Assembly (NCBI GenBank): GCA_964035575.1
Contig: OZ037839.1
Span: forward strand, 1,191,220 to 1,255,219
Direction: 5' to 3'
Origin: Rhynchopus sp. YZ270_cl-10
Lineage: Eukaryota; Euglenozoa; Diplonemea; Diplonemida; Diplonemidae
Length of the DNA stretch: 64,000 nt
Shown piece by piece: positions 44,001 to 53,318 of this stretch (its first letter is position 1; each line of letters starts with the position of its first letter). Both the position numbers and the translations under genes were made by a program. The notes beneath the pieces are model-generated. The model worked only from the letters and a program-made list of their open reading frames with translations. It was not told the origin of the DNA and did not search any database.

Positions 44001-45567
44001 GGAGAACTTCAACAAGGCGTTGGGCATCGCAGAGGGGGGGAGCCCGTTCCTCTTGAAGCACTCTCAGCGGCAGAGGTTCAGGTTCCATGCAAAGGGCTGC
44101 GTCAAGAAGCCGAAGACAGCGTCACAAGCAGCACCACAGGCAGCTCCGCAGTCTCGTCAAAGCCCGGCGCAAACACAAATCTTCTTGTGGGTGTTCAGCT
44201 CGCAGCAGGTTTTGGACATCGCCAACACGTTTCATAAGTTCTGCAACGCAGTTGAGAAGGAGTCCTTCATATGCAAAGTGTGTGCAGATGCAGTGCGCAG
44301 GGTCTCAGCCGCGTCCGTCCACACGAACAGCTCTTCCAGCGACACCGCCTCGAACAGCACACCCAGCACCGCTGACACAGAGTACTGTGCGTGCCCCGAC
44401 ATCTACCTCCAGGTCAAGACCATCCGTGTATCGTGCGACCCGACGTCGCAAGGCTTCAAACACTTTGCACGCCTCGTGCGGGACATGCGGCGGCAGACGT
44501 TCCACGCACTGCTGGGGAGAGGCTCGCGTGGTGCGGTGCGTGAGGAGGCGGAGATGACGACAGACCCGACAGCGTTCCATATGTCTGCAGGTGTGCTGCA
44601 GCGTCTTCTGCAGGCATGGGTCGGGGCAGGGGGGGAGTGGTACACAGTCCCGCTGTGCATGTTTGTCATGCTGGCAACGGTGGTGACGTCTGCGAAGAAC
44701 CTTGCCCTGTTGACAGGCTTCCGCTCCCGATGCACAAGAAAGATGTCGAAGATCGAATGCTCGAACGACTTCGCCGAGTATGAGTTCTTCTTGCGGCGTG
44801 AGGCTGAGAGTGCGGGCAGCTGCGGCTCTGTGGGTGTGCGGTGGGGCCCGCTGCTCTTTTCCAAATGCTTCTCGCAGTTTTCCCCGCGGTTGTCAGAGTC
44901 CATGCTGCTGCTCTGCGCACTCCCTACACAGGCACAGCTCCACCTCATGCGGGCAGGTGTGCACAGGTTCTACGAAGAGTCTGGACGCTCCATCCGCAAG
45001 AAGCACATCTTCCTCCACCCCACACTCCCCACAGGCCAGCCAATCGTTCCGACTGAAGAGCACGAACCCACAGCTTCGGAAGCTGACGTGCATGCAGGAG
45101 GACTGTCAAGGGGGGGCAGCGAGTATGATGAAGAGCGTTTCGTCCCTGAGGGTGAAGAGGGCCAGGAGGGCCAGGAGGGAGAAGGCGAGTGTGCCGACAC
45201 TGCTGATGTCGCACACCAGGATGTTACCATGCACCGCATTCACCTCTCTTCAGAAGCAGAGGTCGAAGGTGCGCCACAAGCTGAACTCACACCCGAACCA
45301 GAGTCTCACTTCGCATCCAAAGCTGTACCCGAACACGGAGCTGAAATTGAGTTGATGTCACCCGAAGCTGAAGTTGTCCCCAACATTCAACCCGACACAG
45401 CATCCAGCATGCAGACAGCTGCCGCACAGCCTCGGACAGAGGCTGCCGTCTCCACCGCACAGCCAGACGAAGACATCGCGTGGGGCAACGGCGCGGAAGC
45501 GGTGTGGGGCGAGGTGCTCGCCCAGGTCACAGATAGCATGGATCCTGCGGACCAGGCGTGCCCCTGA
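41065..45567 (+). CDS. large protein of unknown function
   Basis: One 1500-codon frame starting at an ATG, intronless, with GC-rich third positions typical of a real gene here. I recognise no domain. Visible features: a Cys-containing globular N-terminus (1-250); a His-Thr run near 570; Ser/Thr-rich, probably disordered linkers (about 270-290, 680-700, 820-900, 1080-1120); Lys-rich patches near 970-990 and 1010-1020; a possible single hydrophobic segment near 1192-1215 (VPLCMFVMLATVV); and a long acidic Glu/Gln/Pro-rich C-terminal tail from about 1350. No signal peptide. The stop is followed by the LRR cluster on the same strand. Frames of up to 191 codons on both strands inside it are shadows. 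Confidence 0.8.
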   Translation: MSIACFALNSSSLAHCGAAANLAVETLTECCSFEKYACVDSTDGAQQLIKSLKAKHTHVVVLAASVQDVGGRQSDTLVALKALCTEHSKFVTVLFDVSVEIQTTPTFCGVKCRQPHSEKPMFLQSINYDASCWVPDTGSFCIPLEYPLLSCGMFSAGGGVLLCTGWGVCGWLTAAADHIAQTLVGHILKETQADITTADVVSSLRLHLVHTDRSVTIEVPERLSLGVSLVQTTAVCRASLEAMQECFVQDERDSRDDASSSASSGVSRAGRFATPTLQECVATWPAVRSRPDTLQCSDTGTCDMQQCVFSTYLQVKPFTAPVFRPVQAQAGVNNLSYGDHKATTHDSDYCGFESRRDAQSYGKLAAAPHSFAAYSRAVAFVRTLQGMGTSGPAPHMTAVAVVQHREFRFYLKAASKRDNVLAFLKRKKLDVVRVWLERTRHARTPDTTDDTVDGEESGPPSECSLCSADPPASEGAELAASFVYILHVTVLPQAGGAEKVDLLRSGPDALSAPVLVLPDNFALPVFQRVSVCVGLPKAQFEYMKRLTTEGACVLSRVVKNDFEHHATTTTTTAAPQEAAAGGPFSQPLKRFLNAKRLLDRATRRTPPLDCGSSAYYFAQALTLGRGFFANLEMDLGRCDLHGVVRPVVQLVGGRCHASWVCARARSVQGSDAPPRSSATERSSPKLDLNTAFSEAAWNSRFTTPHDFPEEMQPTGRERRQQLVALYRRDADPHLAHYLRRQGRVAAVRTAPPEMEPPAFEQRYQQKILFSDSYPVYLLGGQECRTGYGSNFERQCASFGYLKAFATLREGALSQGAGAEAETAEVATPRSVLASSAVLSPKERMLLSMTSVETDGVTSPQSTALSEGEKKAAPQHDTARPQLSLRPLPSGTSTTSTLSGMMEIKKYYNAMNRNSIDFEVRDDVRQGISRRMLTPQQGSTEAQKATSETYTAQNKQVGIQKYCATLAGSRGKKSAKKSTLENFNKALGIAEGGSPFLLKHSQRQRFRFHAKGCVKKPKTASQAAPQAAPQSRQSPAQTQIFLWVFSSQQVLDIANTFHKFCNAVEKESFICKVCADAVRRVSAASVHTNSSSSDTASNSTPSTADTEYCACPDIYLQVKTIRVSCDPTSQGFKHFARLVRDMRRQTFHALLGRGSRGAVREEAEMTTDPTAFHMSAGVLQRLLQAWVGAGGEWYTVPLCMFVMLATVVTSAKNLALLTGFRSRCTRKMSKIECSNDFAEYEFFLRREAESAGSCGSVGVRWGPLLFSKCFSQFSPRLSESMLLLCALPTQAQLHLMRAGVHRFYEESGRSIRKKHIFLHPTLPTGQPIVPTEEHEPTASEADVHAGGLSRGGSEYDEERFVPEGEEGQEGQEGEGECADTADVAHQDVTMHRIHLSSEAEVEGAPQAELTPEPESHFASKAVPEHGAEIELMSPEAEVVPNIQPDTASSMQTAAAQPRTEAAVSTAQPDEDIAWGNGAEAVWGEVLAQVTDSMDPADQACP

Positions 45568-45848
45568 CACGACCTCTGTTTCCCCTTCCCGGCCAGTAAA
45601 AAGGAACGCTTTACAGCGTCGTTCTTTCTGTGTTCTATTTTAAAAATATTTTAGTACCTATCAAAGTACGGGTTTGCGGATTCTTGTTCTCAGTCAAAAC
45701 AGTGCTGTGGATAGACAGTGACCCTGTAAGGACCATGACACATCACGTTGCCTTTCATATGGAAAAAAACACACCTGTCAGTTCTTGCTCATAAGGGAAG
45801 AGTACCTGGATAAATGGAAAAAAAAGAAAGTTATTTTGTTGTATCTTG
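45568..45848. other. intergenic, leader of LRR copy 1
   Basis: The segment 45773-45825 (containing GTCAGTTCTTGCTCATAAG) has a near copy upstream of LRR copy 2 at about 47951-47999. The two genes therefore share a duplicated 5' flank. Confidence 0.7.
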
Positions 45849-45887
45849 CCTCCCTCCTCCTCCTTCTCAACACTCACCCCACAACAG
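45849..45887 (+). promoter_or_regulatory. conserved pyrimidine tract and AG, LRR copy 1
   Basis: CCTCCCTCCTCCTCCTTCTC followed by CCCCACAACAG, ending about 21 bases before the ATG. The block is conserved before four family members (also 53261-53297, 55622-55659, 63235-63273). It looks like a trans-splice acceptor with its polypyrimidine tract. Confidence 0.5.
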
Positions 45888-45908
45888 AGCAACACTTCAC
45901 TCGAAACA

Positions 45909-47420
45909 ATGGAACTGTGTGTGCAGGGATATGATGAAAACAAATTCGTGATTGAGGTGGGTGAGAACGACACAACGGAGACGATGCGGGAGAAGGTGGC
46001 GTCTGCAACAGGGTTGTGCGAAGACAGCTTCCGCATGGGCTTCGGAGGGAAGGAGGAAGGAGAGGACATCACAGAACTGAGTGCTGGAGACACAGTCGTG
46101 TTGACGAAGTCGACGAAATACGTATCCGTTGAGACACTTCGTGCCTTGGGTGAGACAGACATTTCCGAAGCGAGGTTGGCGACTGTGAAGGATCCTGAGG
46201 TGGCTTCTCTGCTTCTTCAGGCGGAGGTTGCGACTGTTATTCCGAACTGGTTCTTGAGCAAAGCATCGTTTACGAGACTTGATCTCTCTGCTGTGTCTGG
46301 TGTGACACGAATTGAGGAAGGCTTCCTCTTCAGGTGTGGGTCGGTGGAAACCGTTGACTTGTCGGGATTGTGCAACGTTACGCACATTGGGAGTTTCTTT
46401 CTCTATTCCTGCACATCGTTGACAAGCCTTGACGTGTCAGGGTTCACTGGTGTGACGGTGATAGGGAAGTCGTTCTTCCAAAGAAATGGCGTCACAAATC
46501 TTGACTTATCCGAGATGACGAGTGTGACGAAGGTTGGTACACACTTTCTTTCCCACTGCACCTCGTTGAAAAGGATTGACATCTCAGGATGGCGCAGAAT
46601 CACACACATTGAGGACAACTTCCTGTGGGAATGCACCTCGTTGGCAACCATTGATTTGTCAGCTTTTTGCAGTGTCATGAAGATCGGCTCCGAGTTTCTC
46701 TTCAACTGCAAGTCGTTGACCACCATCAACTTTTCAGGGATGACGAATGTGACGGAAATTGGGAGCGAGTTTTGTTCGTGCTGCATGTTGGAAACGATTG
46801 ATTTGACAGCACTGCACAGAGTTGTGAAGGTGGGGTATGACTTTCTTAGTCGCTGCCCATTGAAGACAGTTGATGTATCAGTGTTGCGCAGCATCACACA
46901 GATTGAGCACGGCTGGATGCAAGGGTGCCCCACGTTGACAACAGCAGACTTCTCAGGACTGAGCAATGTTATGCGGATTGATTCATCTTTCCTGCAAGAT
47001 TGCAAATCCTTGACCACGCTGGACATGTCAGGTTTTGGCAGGGACACCGTCATCGGTGACGACTTCCTGCTCAACTGCGACGCACTCACAACAGTCGTCT
47101 TGCCAGGCAACATCGACATTCACGAGTTACCAAATATGGACAGTGTCATGCTGCAGAGCAGGTCTGCACCCTTCCATGTGCGGGCGTGTGTCCTTTACGC
47201 AAGGTTTGCTAAACATTCCAGAGGTGTGCGGGTAGTACGCTTTAAGGCAGCAGGACAAGACGTGTCTGGAGATGCAAGACAATGTATTGCATTGAAAGCA
47301 GGACAAGCAGGAGCAACACAAGCAGGAGGGTTTGGTGCAGGACAAACAGGAGGGTTTGATGATTTGTGTGAAGAACACTTCGGTGAACCTATTGAACTGC
47401 ATTTTTGGATACACCTGTGA
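45909..47420 (+). CDS. UBL-LRR protein with Gly/Gln tail, copy 1
   Basis: 503 aa from the ATG of MELCVQGYD; the frame upstream of it offers only a TTG. Residues 1-68 fit a ubiquitin-like beta-grasp fold: hairpin MELCVQGYDENKFVIEV, helix TETMREKVASATG, then FRMGFGGKEEGEDITEL and DTVVL, aligning with ubiquitin's QRLIFAGKQLEDG and LHLVL. No C-terminal Gly-Gly, so it is a built-in domain. A helical linker (72-108) leads to 12 leucine-rich repeats (about 110-400) of BspA/LRR_5 type, each FLxxCxSLxxIDLSxxxxVxxI. Repeats 8 and 9 are two and one codons short. After a region ending ARQCIALKAGQ comes a short GGFGAGQ tail and the terminal peptide EEHFGEPIELHFWIHL. No signal peptide or membrane segment, so it is probably intracellular. 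Recognition of a ligand by the LRR face is inferred. Confidence 0.88.
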   Translation: MELCVQGYDENKFVIEVGENDTTETMREKVASATGLCEDSFRMGFGGKEEGEDITELSAGDTVVLTKSTKYVSVETLRALGETDISEARLATVKDPEVASLLLQAEVATVIPNWFLSKASFTRLDLSAVSGVTRIEEGFLFRCGSVETVDLSGLCNVTHIGSFFLYSCTSLTSLDVSGFTGVTVIGKSFFQRNGVTNLDLSEMTSVTKVGTHFLSHCTSLKRIDISGWRRITHIEDNFLWECTSLATIDLSAFCSVMKIGSEFLFNCKSLTTINFSGMTNVTEIGSEFCSCCMLETIDLTALHRVVKVGYDFLSRCPLKTVDVSVLRSITQIEHGWMQGCPTLTTADFSGLSNVMRIDSSFLQDCKSLTTLDMSGFGRDTVIGDDFLLNCDALTTVVLPGNIDIHELPNMDSVMLQSRSAPFHVRACVLYARFAKHSRGVRVVRFKAAGQDVSGDARQCIALKAGQAGATQAGGFGAGQTGGFDDLCEEHFGEPIELHFWIHL

Positions 47421-48186
47421 GCTCTTGGGTAAAGTGTTATTTCCCTTGTCACACGTATGATACGCGGAGGATGGGATCTTTGGTGTGGAGTAGTTTTGTG
47501 TAGTTTTGCATTCACAAGGGAACGAAATTATTCTACCCCAGTAGTTGAATTGTTTCATATGAGGAGAAAACCAAAGCGGAAATGAAGCTTGCGAATGAGG
47601 GTGGAGGTTTTTTCGTAATGTTTTATTCTCCCTCTTACCACATACCTTGCCTGAAAAAACTCTTTTATTGTTCGCGATACCTGCTTATTGTATTGCGCCT
47701 TCATCTGGCTGGCTGGCATCGTACAGTGGGTCAGTCGGAGGAATGCCTGTATCGAGAGCTATTCCCCCTTCTTTCCCACGACGATGGTGTGATTAGGAAG
47801 AGATAAGAAAGCCAACGTTCAGATGATTTGATAACGCATCTATTTCCTGTTTGCCTCATTCTCACTGTGCGCCACACTGATCATTTTAACAACCTGCAGG
47901 GCTGCGTTTCAACGAAAATAGTACTTTGTGACCATACAGACATGTCATGTACCTGTCAGGTCTTGTTCATATGGGGAGAGTACCCGGAGAAGTGGAAAAC
48001 AAACAAAGACGACTCTGAGGCTGACATCACCGCTCCTGCAAGAGGGCGTCAATCAATAAGAAAACTCTCGACTTCCCCGAGCCTGGAAAGATCAACAAGC
48101 GGACTAAAACCGATCCCACCCCCATTACGTCTTACTCGCCCCCATCTGATGATGGACTGGCGGGGAACAACTTTATATCCAGCAGT
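47421..48186. other. intergenic between LRR copies 1 and 2
   Basis: No gene supported. The part near 47951-47999 matches the leader of copy 1. From about 48003 the sequence diverges and joins copy 2 directly at the GAAGCGAGG codons, replacing its expected start. Confidence 0.6.
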
Positions 48187-49833
48187 GTGCCATCTTTCTC
48201 CGAAGCGAGGTTGGCGACTGTGAAGGATCCTGAGGTGGCTTCTCTGCTTCTTCAGGCGGAGGTTGCGACTGTTATTCCTGACCACTTCTTGAGCGAAGCA
48301 TCGTTTACGAGACTTGATCTCTCTGCTGTGTCTGGTGTGACACGGATTGAAGACGGCTTCCTCTACATGTCTACAGTGGAAACCGTTGACTTGTCGGGAT
48401 TGTGCAAGGTTACGCACATTGGGGACTACTGTCTATCTATCTGCACATCGCTGACAAGCCTTGACGTGTCAGGGTTCACTGGTGTGACGGTGATAGGGAA
48501 GTCGTTCCTCCATGAATGTGGCGTCACAGAGCTGGACTTATCCGAGATGACGAGTGTGACGGAGGTTGGTGGAAGCTTTGTTGCCGACTGCAAGTCGTTG
48601 AAAAGGATTGACATCTCAGGATGGCGCAGCATCACGAACATCGACTTCCGCTTCCTCTCGAACTGCACTTCGTTGGCAAACATTGATTTGTCAGCATTTT
48701 GCAGTGTCACGAAAATCGGCTCGAATTTTCTCTCCGCCTGCTCGTCGTTGACCACCATCAGCTTTTCAGGGATGACGAATGTGACGGAAATTGGTGGCGA
48801 CTTTTGTTCGTCCTGCACCTCGTTGGAAATGATTGACTTGACAGCACTGCACAGGGTTGTGAAGGTAGGTCACCGCTTTCTAAGGAGCTGCACCTCGCTG
48901 AGAAGTATCGACCTCTCAGCTTTTGGCAATGTCACAGACATTGAGTCAGGGTTTCTTATTCACTGCTCATCATTGAAAGCAGTTGATTTATCAGTGTTGC
49001 GCAGCATCACACACATTTATAACCGCTGGATGGAAGACTGCTGTGCGTTGACAACAGCAGACTTATCAGGAATGAGCAATGTTACGCAGATTGATGAAGG
49101 TTTCCTGCAAGATTGCACGTCCTTGACAACACTGGACATGTCAGGTTTTGGCAGGGACACAGGGATCCAGCAGCACAACTTCCTGCACAACTGCAACGCA
49201 CTCACAACAGTCGTCTTGCCAGGCAACATCGACATTGACGAGATGTTGTCTCTCCCGAATGGAGACCCTAGAATGAGCACCTACAAGGAGGCCTTCTATG
49301 TACGTGTGCGTGAGATTTACGCAAGGTTTACGGAACAGTTCGAAGATGTGCGGATAGAAGCTTTTGAGGCAGTACGAACAGACGTGTCTGGAAGTGCAAG
49401 ACAATGTATTGCATTGAAAGCAGGACAAGAGAGAGAAGGGTTTGGTGCAAGCACACGAGTACGACTACAAATAAAGAGAGAATTCATAGGGTGGGGTGCA
49501 GGACGAACAAGAGCAGGACAAGCAGGAGGGTTTGGGGCAGGGCAAACAGGGGCAGGACAGACAGAAACAGTACAAGCAGGAGGATTTGGAGAGTTTGGGG
49601 CAGGACAAGCAGGAACAGGACAAGCAGGAGGGTTTGGGGCAGGGCAAACAGGGGCAGGACAGACAGAAACAGTACAAGCAGGAGGATTTGGAGAGTTTGG
49701 GGCAGGACAAGCAGGAGCAGGACAAACAGGAGGATTTGGAGGGTTTGGTGCAGGACAAGCAGGAGGATTTGGTGATTTGTGTGAAGAACACTTGGGTGAA
49801 CCTATTGAACTGCATTTTTGGATACACCTGTGA
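48187..49833 (+). pseudogene. UBL-LRR family copy 2, lacking its start
   Basis: An open frame of 548 codons covering the helical linker (from SEARLATVKD), 13 LRRs and a long tail, but no ubiquitin-like domain. The frame is open back to a stop at 48022-48024 without any ATG; the first internal Met lies in the second repeat. Upstream DNA is unrelated to the usual 5' part, so the start was replaced by recombination. The body has no stops and is as well kept as the other copies. It could be a silent donor cassette, a recent pseudogene, or expressed through an unseen upstream exon. The tail (about 120 residues) has repeated GAGQTGAGQTETVQAGGF and GEFGAGQAG units and ends EEHLGEPIELHFWIHL. Confidence 0.75.
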
Positions 49834-50353
49834 ACACTTGGGAGAATCTTATTGACCCTCTCCGGACGGATGATGACAATATAGCCACACGCTTGCCCTG
49901 TACGGGCAGTATACATCACGTAGCATGCTTGCCTTTGAAGAGACCTCATCTCGTCACCCTTTCAAAGCTCCCGTAGGCCTTCCGAATGGAAAGAACGCAG
50001 CAAACAAGAGCTGGGAACGTGTGACTGAGTGTGGGGATGCGTTCAAGAATTAAACTCTTCCCCCCAAACCCCCTTTCATCTCTAGTTTTCTTTATCCAAA
50101 CGTCGAGTGGACGCGTAATAATTTTATTTTGGGACTTTCATTTTTGAGGTGTGGAAGGCATAGGCGTATCAAGCAAGAAAGAATAGGGATTTTTTATTGT
50201 TTATTATTTGTTTTTGTCACCAGAATGCAAGGCACTGTAAGTGCGTTATATCGGTTTGAAAGTACTCTAAACAAAAAAGGTGGCCGTCGGGCTGCTATTT
50301 CTTTTTACCTCCTCCTTTGGCTGGGGAAAAACAAAGTACCACCATATTCATAG
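49834..50353. other. intergenic between copy 2 and orphan tail
   Basis: No supported gene. The part 50230-50350 (TACTCTAAACAAAAAAGGTG and the following bases) is repeated at about 51190-51342. Confidence 0.6.
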
Positions 50354-50725
50354 ATGGTAGTCGGCCCATCTGCAGGACAAGCAGGAGCAGGACAAACAGG
50401 AACAACACAAGCAGCAGGATTTGGAGCGTTTGGGGCAGGACAAACAGGAGGAGGACAAACAGGAACAGTACAAGCAGTAGGATTTGCAGGGTTTGGGGCA
50501 GGACAAGCAGGAGCAGGACAAACAGGAACAACACAAGCAGTAGGATTTGCAGGGTTTGGGGCAGGACAAGCAGGAGCAGGACAAACAGGAACAACACAAG
50601 CAGGAGGATTTGCAGGGTTTGGGGCAGGACAAGCAGCAACAGGACAAACAGCAGGAGGACAAGCAGGAGGATTTGAAGAACACTTTGGTGAACCTATTGA
50701 ACTGCATTTTTGGATACACCTGTGA
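50354..50725 (+). pseudogene. orphan Gly/Gln/Phe tail of the LRR family
   Basis: A 123-codon ATG-started frame made only of the C-terminal tail: about four 21-residue units GAGQAGAGQTGTTQAVGFAG, then EEHFGEPIELHFWIHL and the same stop context as copies 1 and 2. The sequence just before it (50230-50350) is the repeated segment also found at 51190-51342, not LRR DNA. This is a 3' fragment of a lost copy, or a tail-only gene. The unit is exactly 63 bp, so unequal exchange can change its number without shifting frame. Confidence 0.7.
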
Positions 50726-51342
50726 ACACTTGGGGAAAACGTTATTTACTCTTTCCCATCGTGTGAATATTCAAGCTGTGGTGTGGGGAGCTGTTTTGTG
50801 TGGTTTTGCTTCATCTTTATCAGATGTTTTGTTGTGTTTTTGTTTTGCGTTGTTTCGCCCCCTTGATCGTAGCGACTCTTTTCGAGATACAAAGTATCCC
50901 CTTCCCTCCTCTCTATTTGTTATTTTTCAGTACTATTCACCCCTCTCGGGTCTTTTAGGTAATCTCAATCTATCTTAGACCTCCACCTCCCTCCTAACGT
51001 GTACTTTGCCACAGCCACAGCGCCTTTCAGAGTTACCCGAGCAGTGTGCGCCCTCGACACACTGCGTCTGCCTTCGCATTAATGGTGCCAATGGCAAAAG
51101 ATTCCTCCCTCTTCTCCTCTCCCCTTTTTTGCTTTTATTTGATTTCTTTTGACCTCTAAGAGTACGATCATAAACCCCACAGTTAACAGCACTGTAAGGC
51201 ACTGGCAGTGCGTTATGTGGGGTTTGAGAGTACTCTAAACAAAAAAGGTGGCCGTCGGGCTGCTATTTCTTTTTACCTCCTGATTTGGCAGGGTAGGATC
51301 CGGGGAGGGCTGGGGAAAAACAAAGTACCACCATATTCTGTA
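50726..51342. other. intergenic with repeats
   Basis: 50800-50990 is related, in reverse orientation, to the flanks of the nested element at 13.2-14.5 kb. 51060-51170 (GCAAAAGATTCCTCCCTCTT) is repeated at 51408-51500 and 57585-57680. 51190-51342 repeats 50230-50350. No gene. Confidence 0.7.
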
Positions 51343-52159
51343 GAAAAAAAAATTCATTTTTCACTTTTCCCGTTTTCCCCACTCTTGCTCCTCCCCGCAC
51401 ATACTTTTCGCATTATTGGTGCCAATTGCAAAAGATTCCTCCCTCTTCTCCTCTCCCCTTTTATTTGCTTTATTGTGCCCTCTAAGAGTACGATCATTGG
51501 AGCGTTGCTGAGGGTGGGGGCAGTGCTGTGGACAGCATGGGAGGGACACAGCGGGTCTGTGGTGGGTCAAAGCAGAGCTTTCCACTCGTGATAGCTTGGT
51601 GCATTTTTTGTGTCCTGTGGCGATTACGCGGCCCCTCTGCCTGCTGACACCCCGTCAGCAACCTTGGGTAGAGTTCATCTACACAGGACGCTTTGGCAGA
51701 GTGGGTCTTTGCATTTTGCAATACCTTACAACCTCTTGTTTCCCCGAGTGGAGCAAGCAGTCTTTTTCTGGGTTAAGACCAGGCAACATGCTTGAGTGCG
51801 ACACAGGCTTCCCCTTCAGGGAGGACCGAGAAGAGCGTTGGGATCCATGAGAGTGTGATGCGCTATTGCGGTGAGGTGCAAGGCTGGTTTGGGGAAATGG
51901 GGAGTGGTGGTGGGGGGGCGGTGACACCATACACGTAACACATCCTGGGTGGTGTTTGAGTATCGTCAACTGTCAGGTGGGTGGGGTCATATGCATTGCA
52001 GCAAAGTGGCAGCGCACACCACGACTACAAGTTTAGGCAACACTGACTTGTACTGCGGACAACGTGTCTTTGCTATCAAAAATACCCACAAGGAGGAGGG
52101 GATACAACAGCCTCGTGGGCACACCGCTGACATACCCTGGAAGCGAGCAACTAACAATC
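51343..52159. repeat. duplicated spacer, copy 1 (empty hAT site)
   Basis: About 815 bp nearly identical to 57527-57797 joined to 62600-63141. The site GTCCTGTGGCGATTACG at 51613-51629 is uninterrupted here, while the other copy holds the hAT element. Frames of 60-96 codons are kept in both copies simply because the duplication is recent; I call no gene. Confidence 0.92.
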
Positions 52160-53002
52160 TTTATTCGTCTTTTTGCGGAGGTCACGTACAATTTCTACAG
52201 GGGGCAGTGAAATAAGATTGGCATTATTCAACTCACGTGAAATAAAGTTTTGGTCGTAAAATAGCCGTAGCGTGAAAATAAGATGCCTTTATTCGTTTTT
52301 TATTTTCACTCGAGCCTTATTTCACGCAGAGAAATACGTTGGAGTAGCCGCGAAAACGCACTTTATTCACAGTAATATAAAGCTTTTTTTTGCGTGAAAA
52401 TAAAGTGAAATAAAATCCTTTTATTTTCACGCACTGTTTCCGCTCAGAATACACCACTATTTCAGGCCATTTTTGGCTTAAAAAAGTCCAAAAATGAATT
52501 ATTTTGTGTCAATACAGTGAATACAGCACGTCTGTGACACACAACGCGGATAAGTCGACCTGTGTGGGCACAGGTGCGACCGGATTCACTGGCGCAAGCT
52601 GTGGCGAGTGTGCTGCGGGCTACATCGGTTACCACAGACGACGTGCACTGCAGCTCGCACAGCAGTGCTGTGATACACAACGTGAACAAGACGGAGTGCT
52701 CGTGCACGTGCAACGCTCGCTTTGCTGGTGCGACGTGCGACGTGAGACGAGTGTGCTGCTGGGTTTGCGGGGTACCCGAATTGCACTGAAGCTGCCCAGC
52801 ACGCACACTCCATTTGTCACCAAAAAAGTGAGATACTATGTGCATAAAAACCACGATTCTGCCTCAGGACTTTTCCAACTTGCTTTTTGGGCCGTCACAA
52901 ACACCACCGTAGACAAAACACGTATATTTTTTCATAACACCTACCCTATTTGACTGCCCCCCTGTAGAAATTGTACTTTGACCTCCGCAAACGCTGAATA
53001 AA
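52160..53002. mobile_element. 0.84-kb terminal-inverted-repeat element
   Basis: Bounded by inverted repeats of about 45 bp, TTTATTC...TTTGCGGAGGTC...ACAATTTCTACAGGGGG at 52160-52204 and its complement at 52958-53002. The inner 30 bp match best. It interrupts the spacer that in the other copy runs almost directly into the LRR leader. Inside are many CGTGAAATAA-type palindromes and a relic of an EGF-like gene, but no transposase, so it appears to be a non-autonomous DNA element that captured host sequence. No clean target duplication was seen. Confidence 0.65.
52520..52812 (+). pseudogene. EGF-like repeat protein relic
   Basis: Three fragments of an EGF-like Cys pattern follow each other in different frames: GFTGASCGECAAGYIGY, then ECSCTCNARFAGATCD, then CAAGFAGYPNCTEA (about 52752). 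Together they show at least two repeats of a C-x-C-x-C...F-x-G-x-x-C...CAAG-x-x-GYPNC pattern, as in repetitive cell-surface proteins. The frame changes at least twice and no start is visible. It is a broken host-gene fragment carried in the inverted-repeat element. Confidence 0.55.
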
Positions 53003-53165
53003 ATATTGTATTCATGTGAAATAAGATTCATATTTCACGCTCCCTGGCCTGGAGACACGCGTTTCATAATTTTCACTCGCTACGCTCGTGAAAATTAACC
53101 CACTTGTGACTCCAGTCCGGGAGCGTGAAATAAAGGGAATCTTATTTCACGTGAATAAATAGTTA
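53003..53165. repeat. TTATTTCACG palindrome cluster
   Basis: Short hairpins such as ATTTTCACTCGC...GCTCGTGAAAAT and CGTGAAATAA...TTATTTCACG. Together with 52205-52440 there are a dozen or more copies of GTGAAA(A)TAA or its complement within 1 kb. Non-coding. Confidence 0.7.
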
Positions 53166-53260
53166 TAGTTTTCCTTTTCACGTTTTTCAGTCTTTTGAGC
53201 AACAGACAAATAGAAACGAGTCTCTCGAGCATGTTATCCCCCCATTTTTTTTGTATCTTG

Positions 53261-53297
53261 CCTCCCTCCTCCTCCTTCAACACTTACCCCACAACAG
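53261..53297 (+). promoter_or_regulatory. conserved pyrimidine tract and AG, LRR copy 3
   Basis: Same block as before copy 1, three bases shorter. The 53165-53240 leader (TTTTGAGCAACAGACAAATA) is shared with copy 5. Confidence 0.5.
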
Positions 53298-53318
53298 AGC
53301 AACACGTCACTCGAAACA

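Noticed and set aside
49404-50676. Arg/Asn/Thr-rich and Cys/Pro/Ser-rich frames over the LRR tails
   Set aside because: These are other-frame and antisense readings of the Gly/Gln/Phe tail repeats.
51596-51850. 84-codon frame kept in both spacer copies (also 62601-62834)
   Set aside because: The spacers are near-identical in DNA, so frame conservation carries no weight, and several frames are equally kept.
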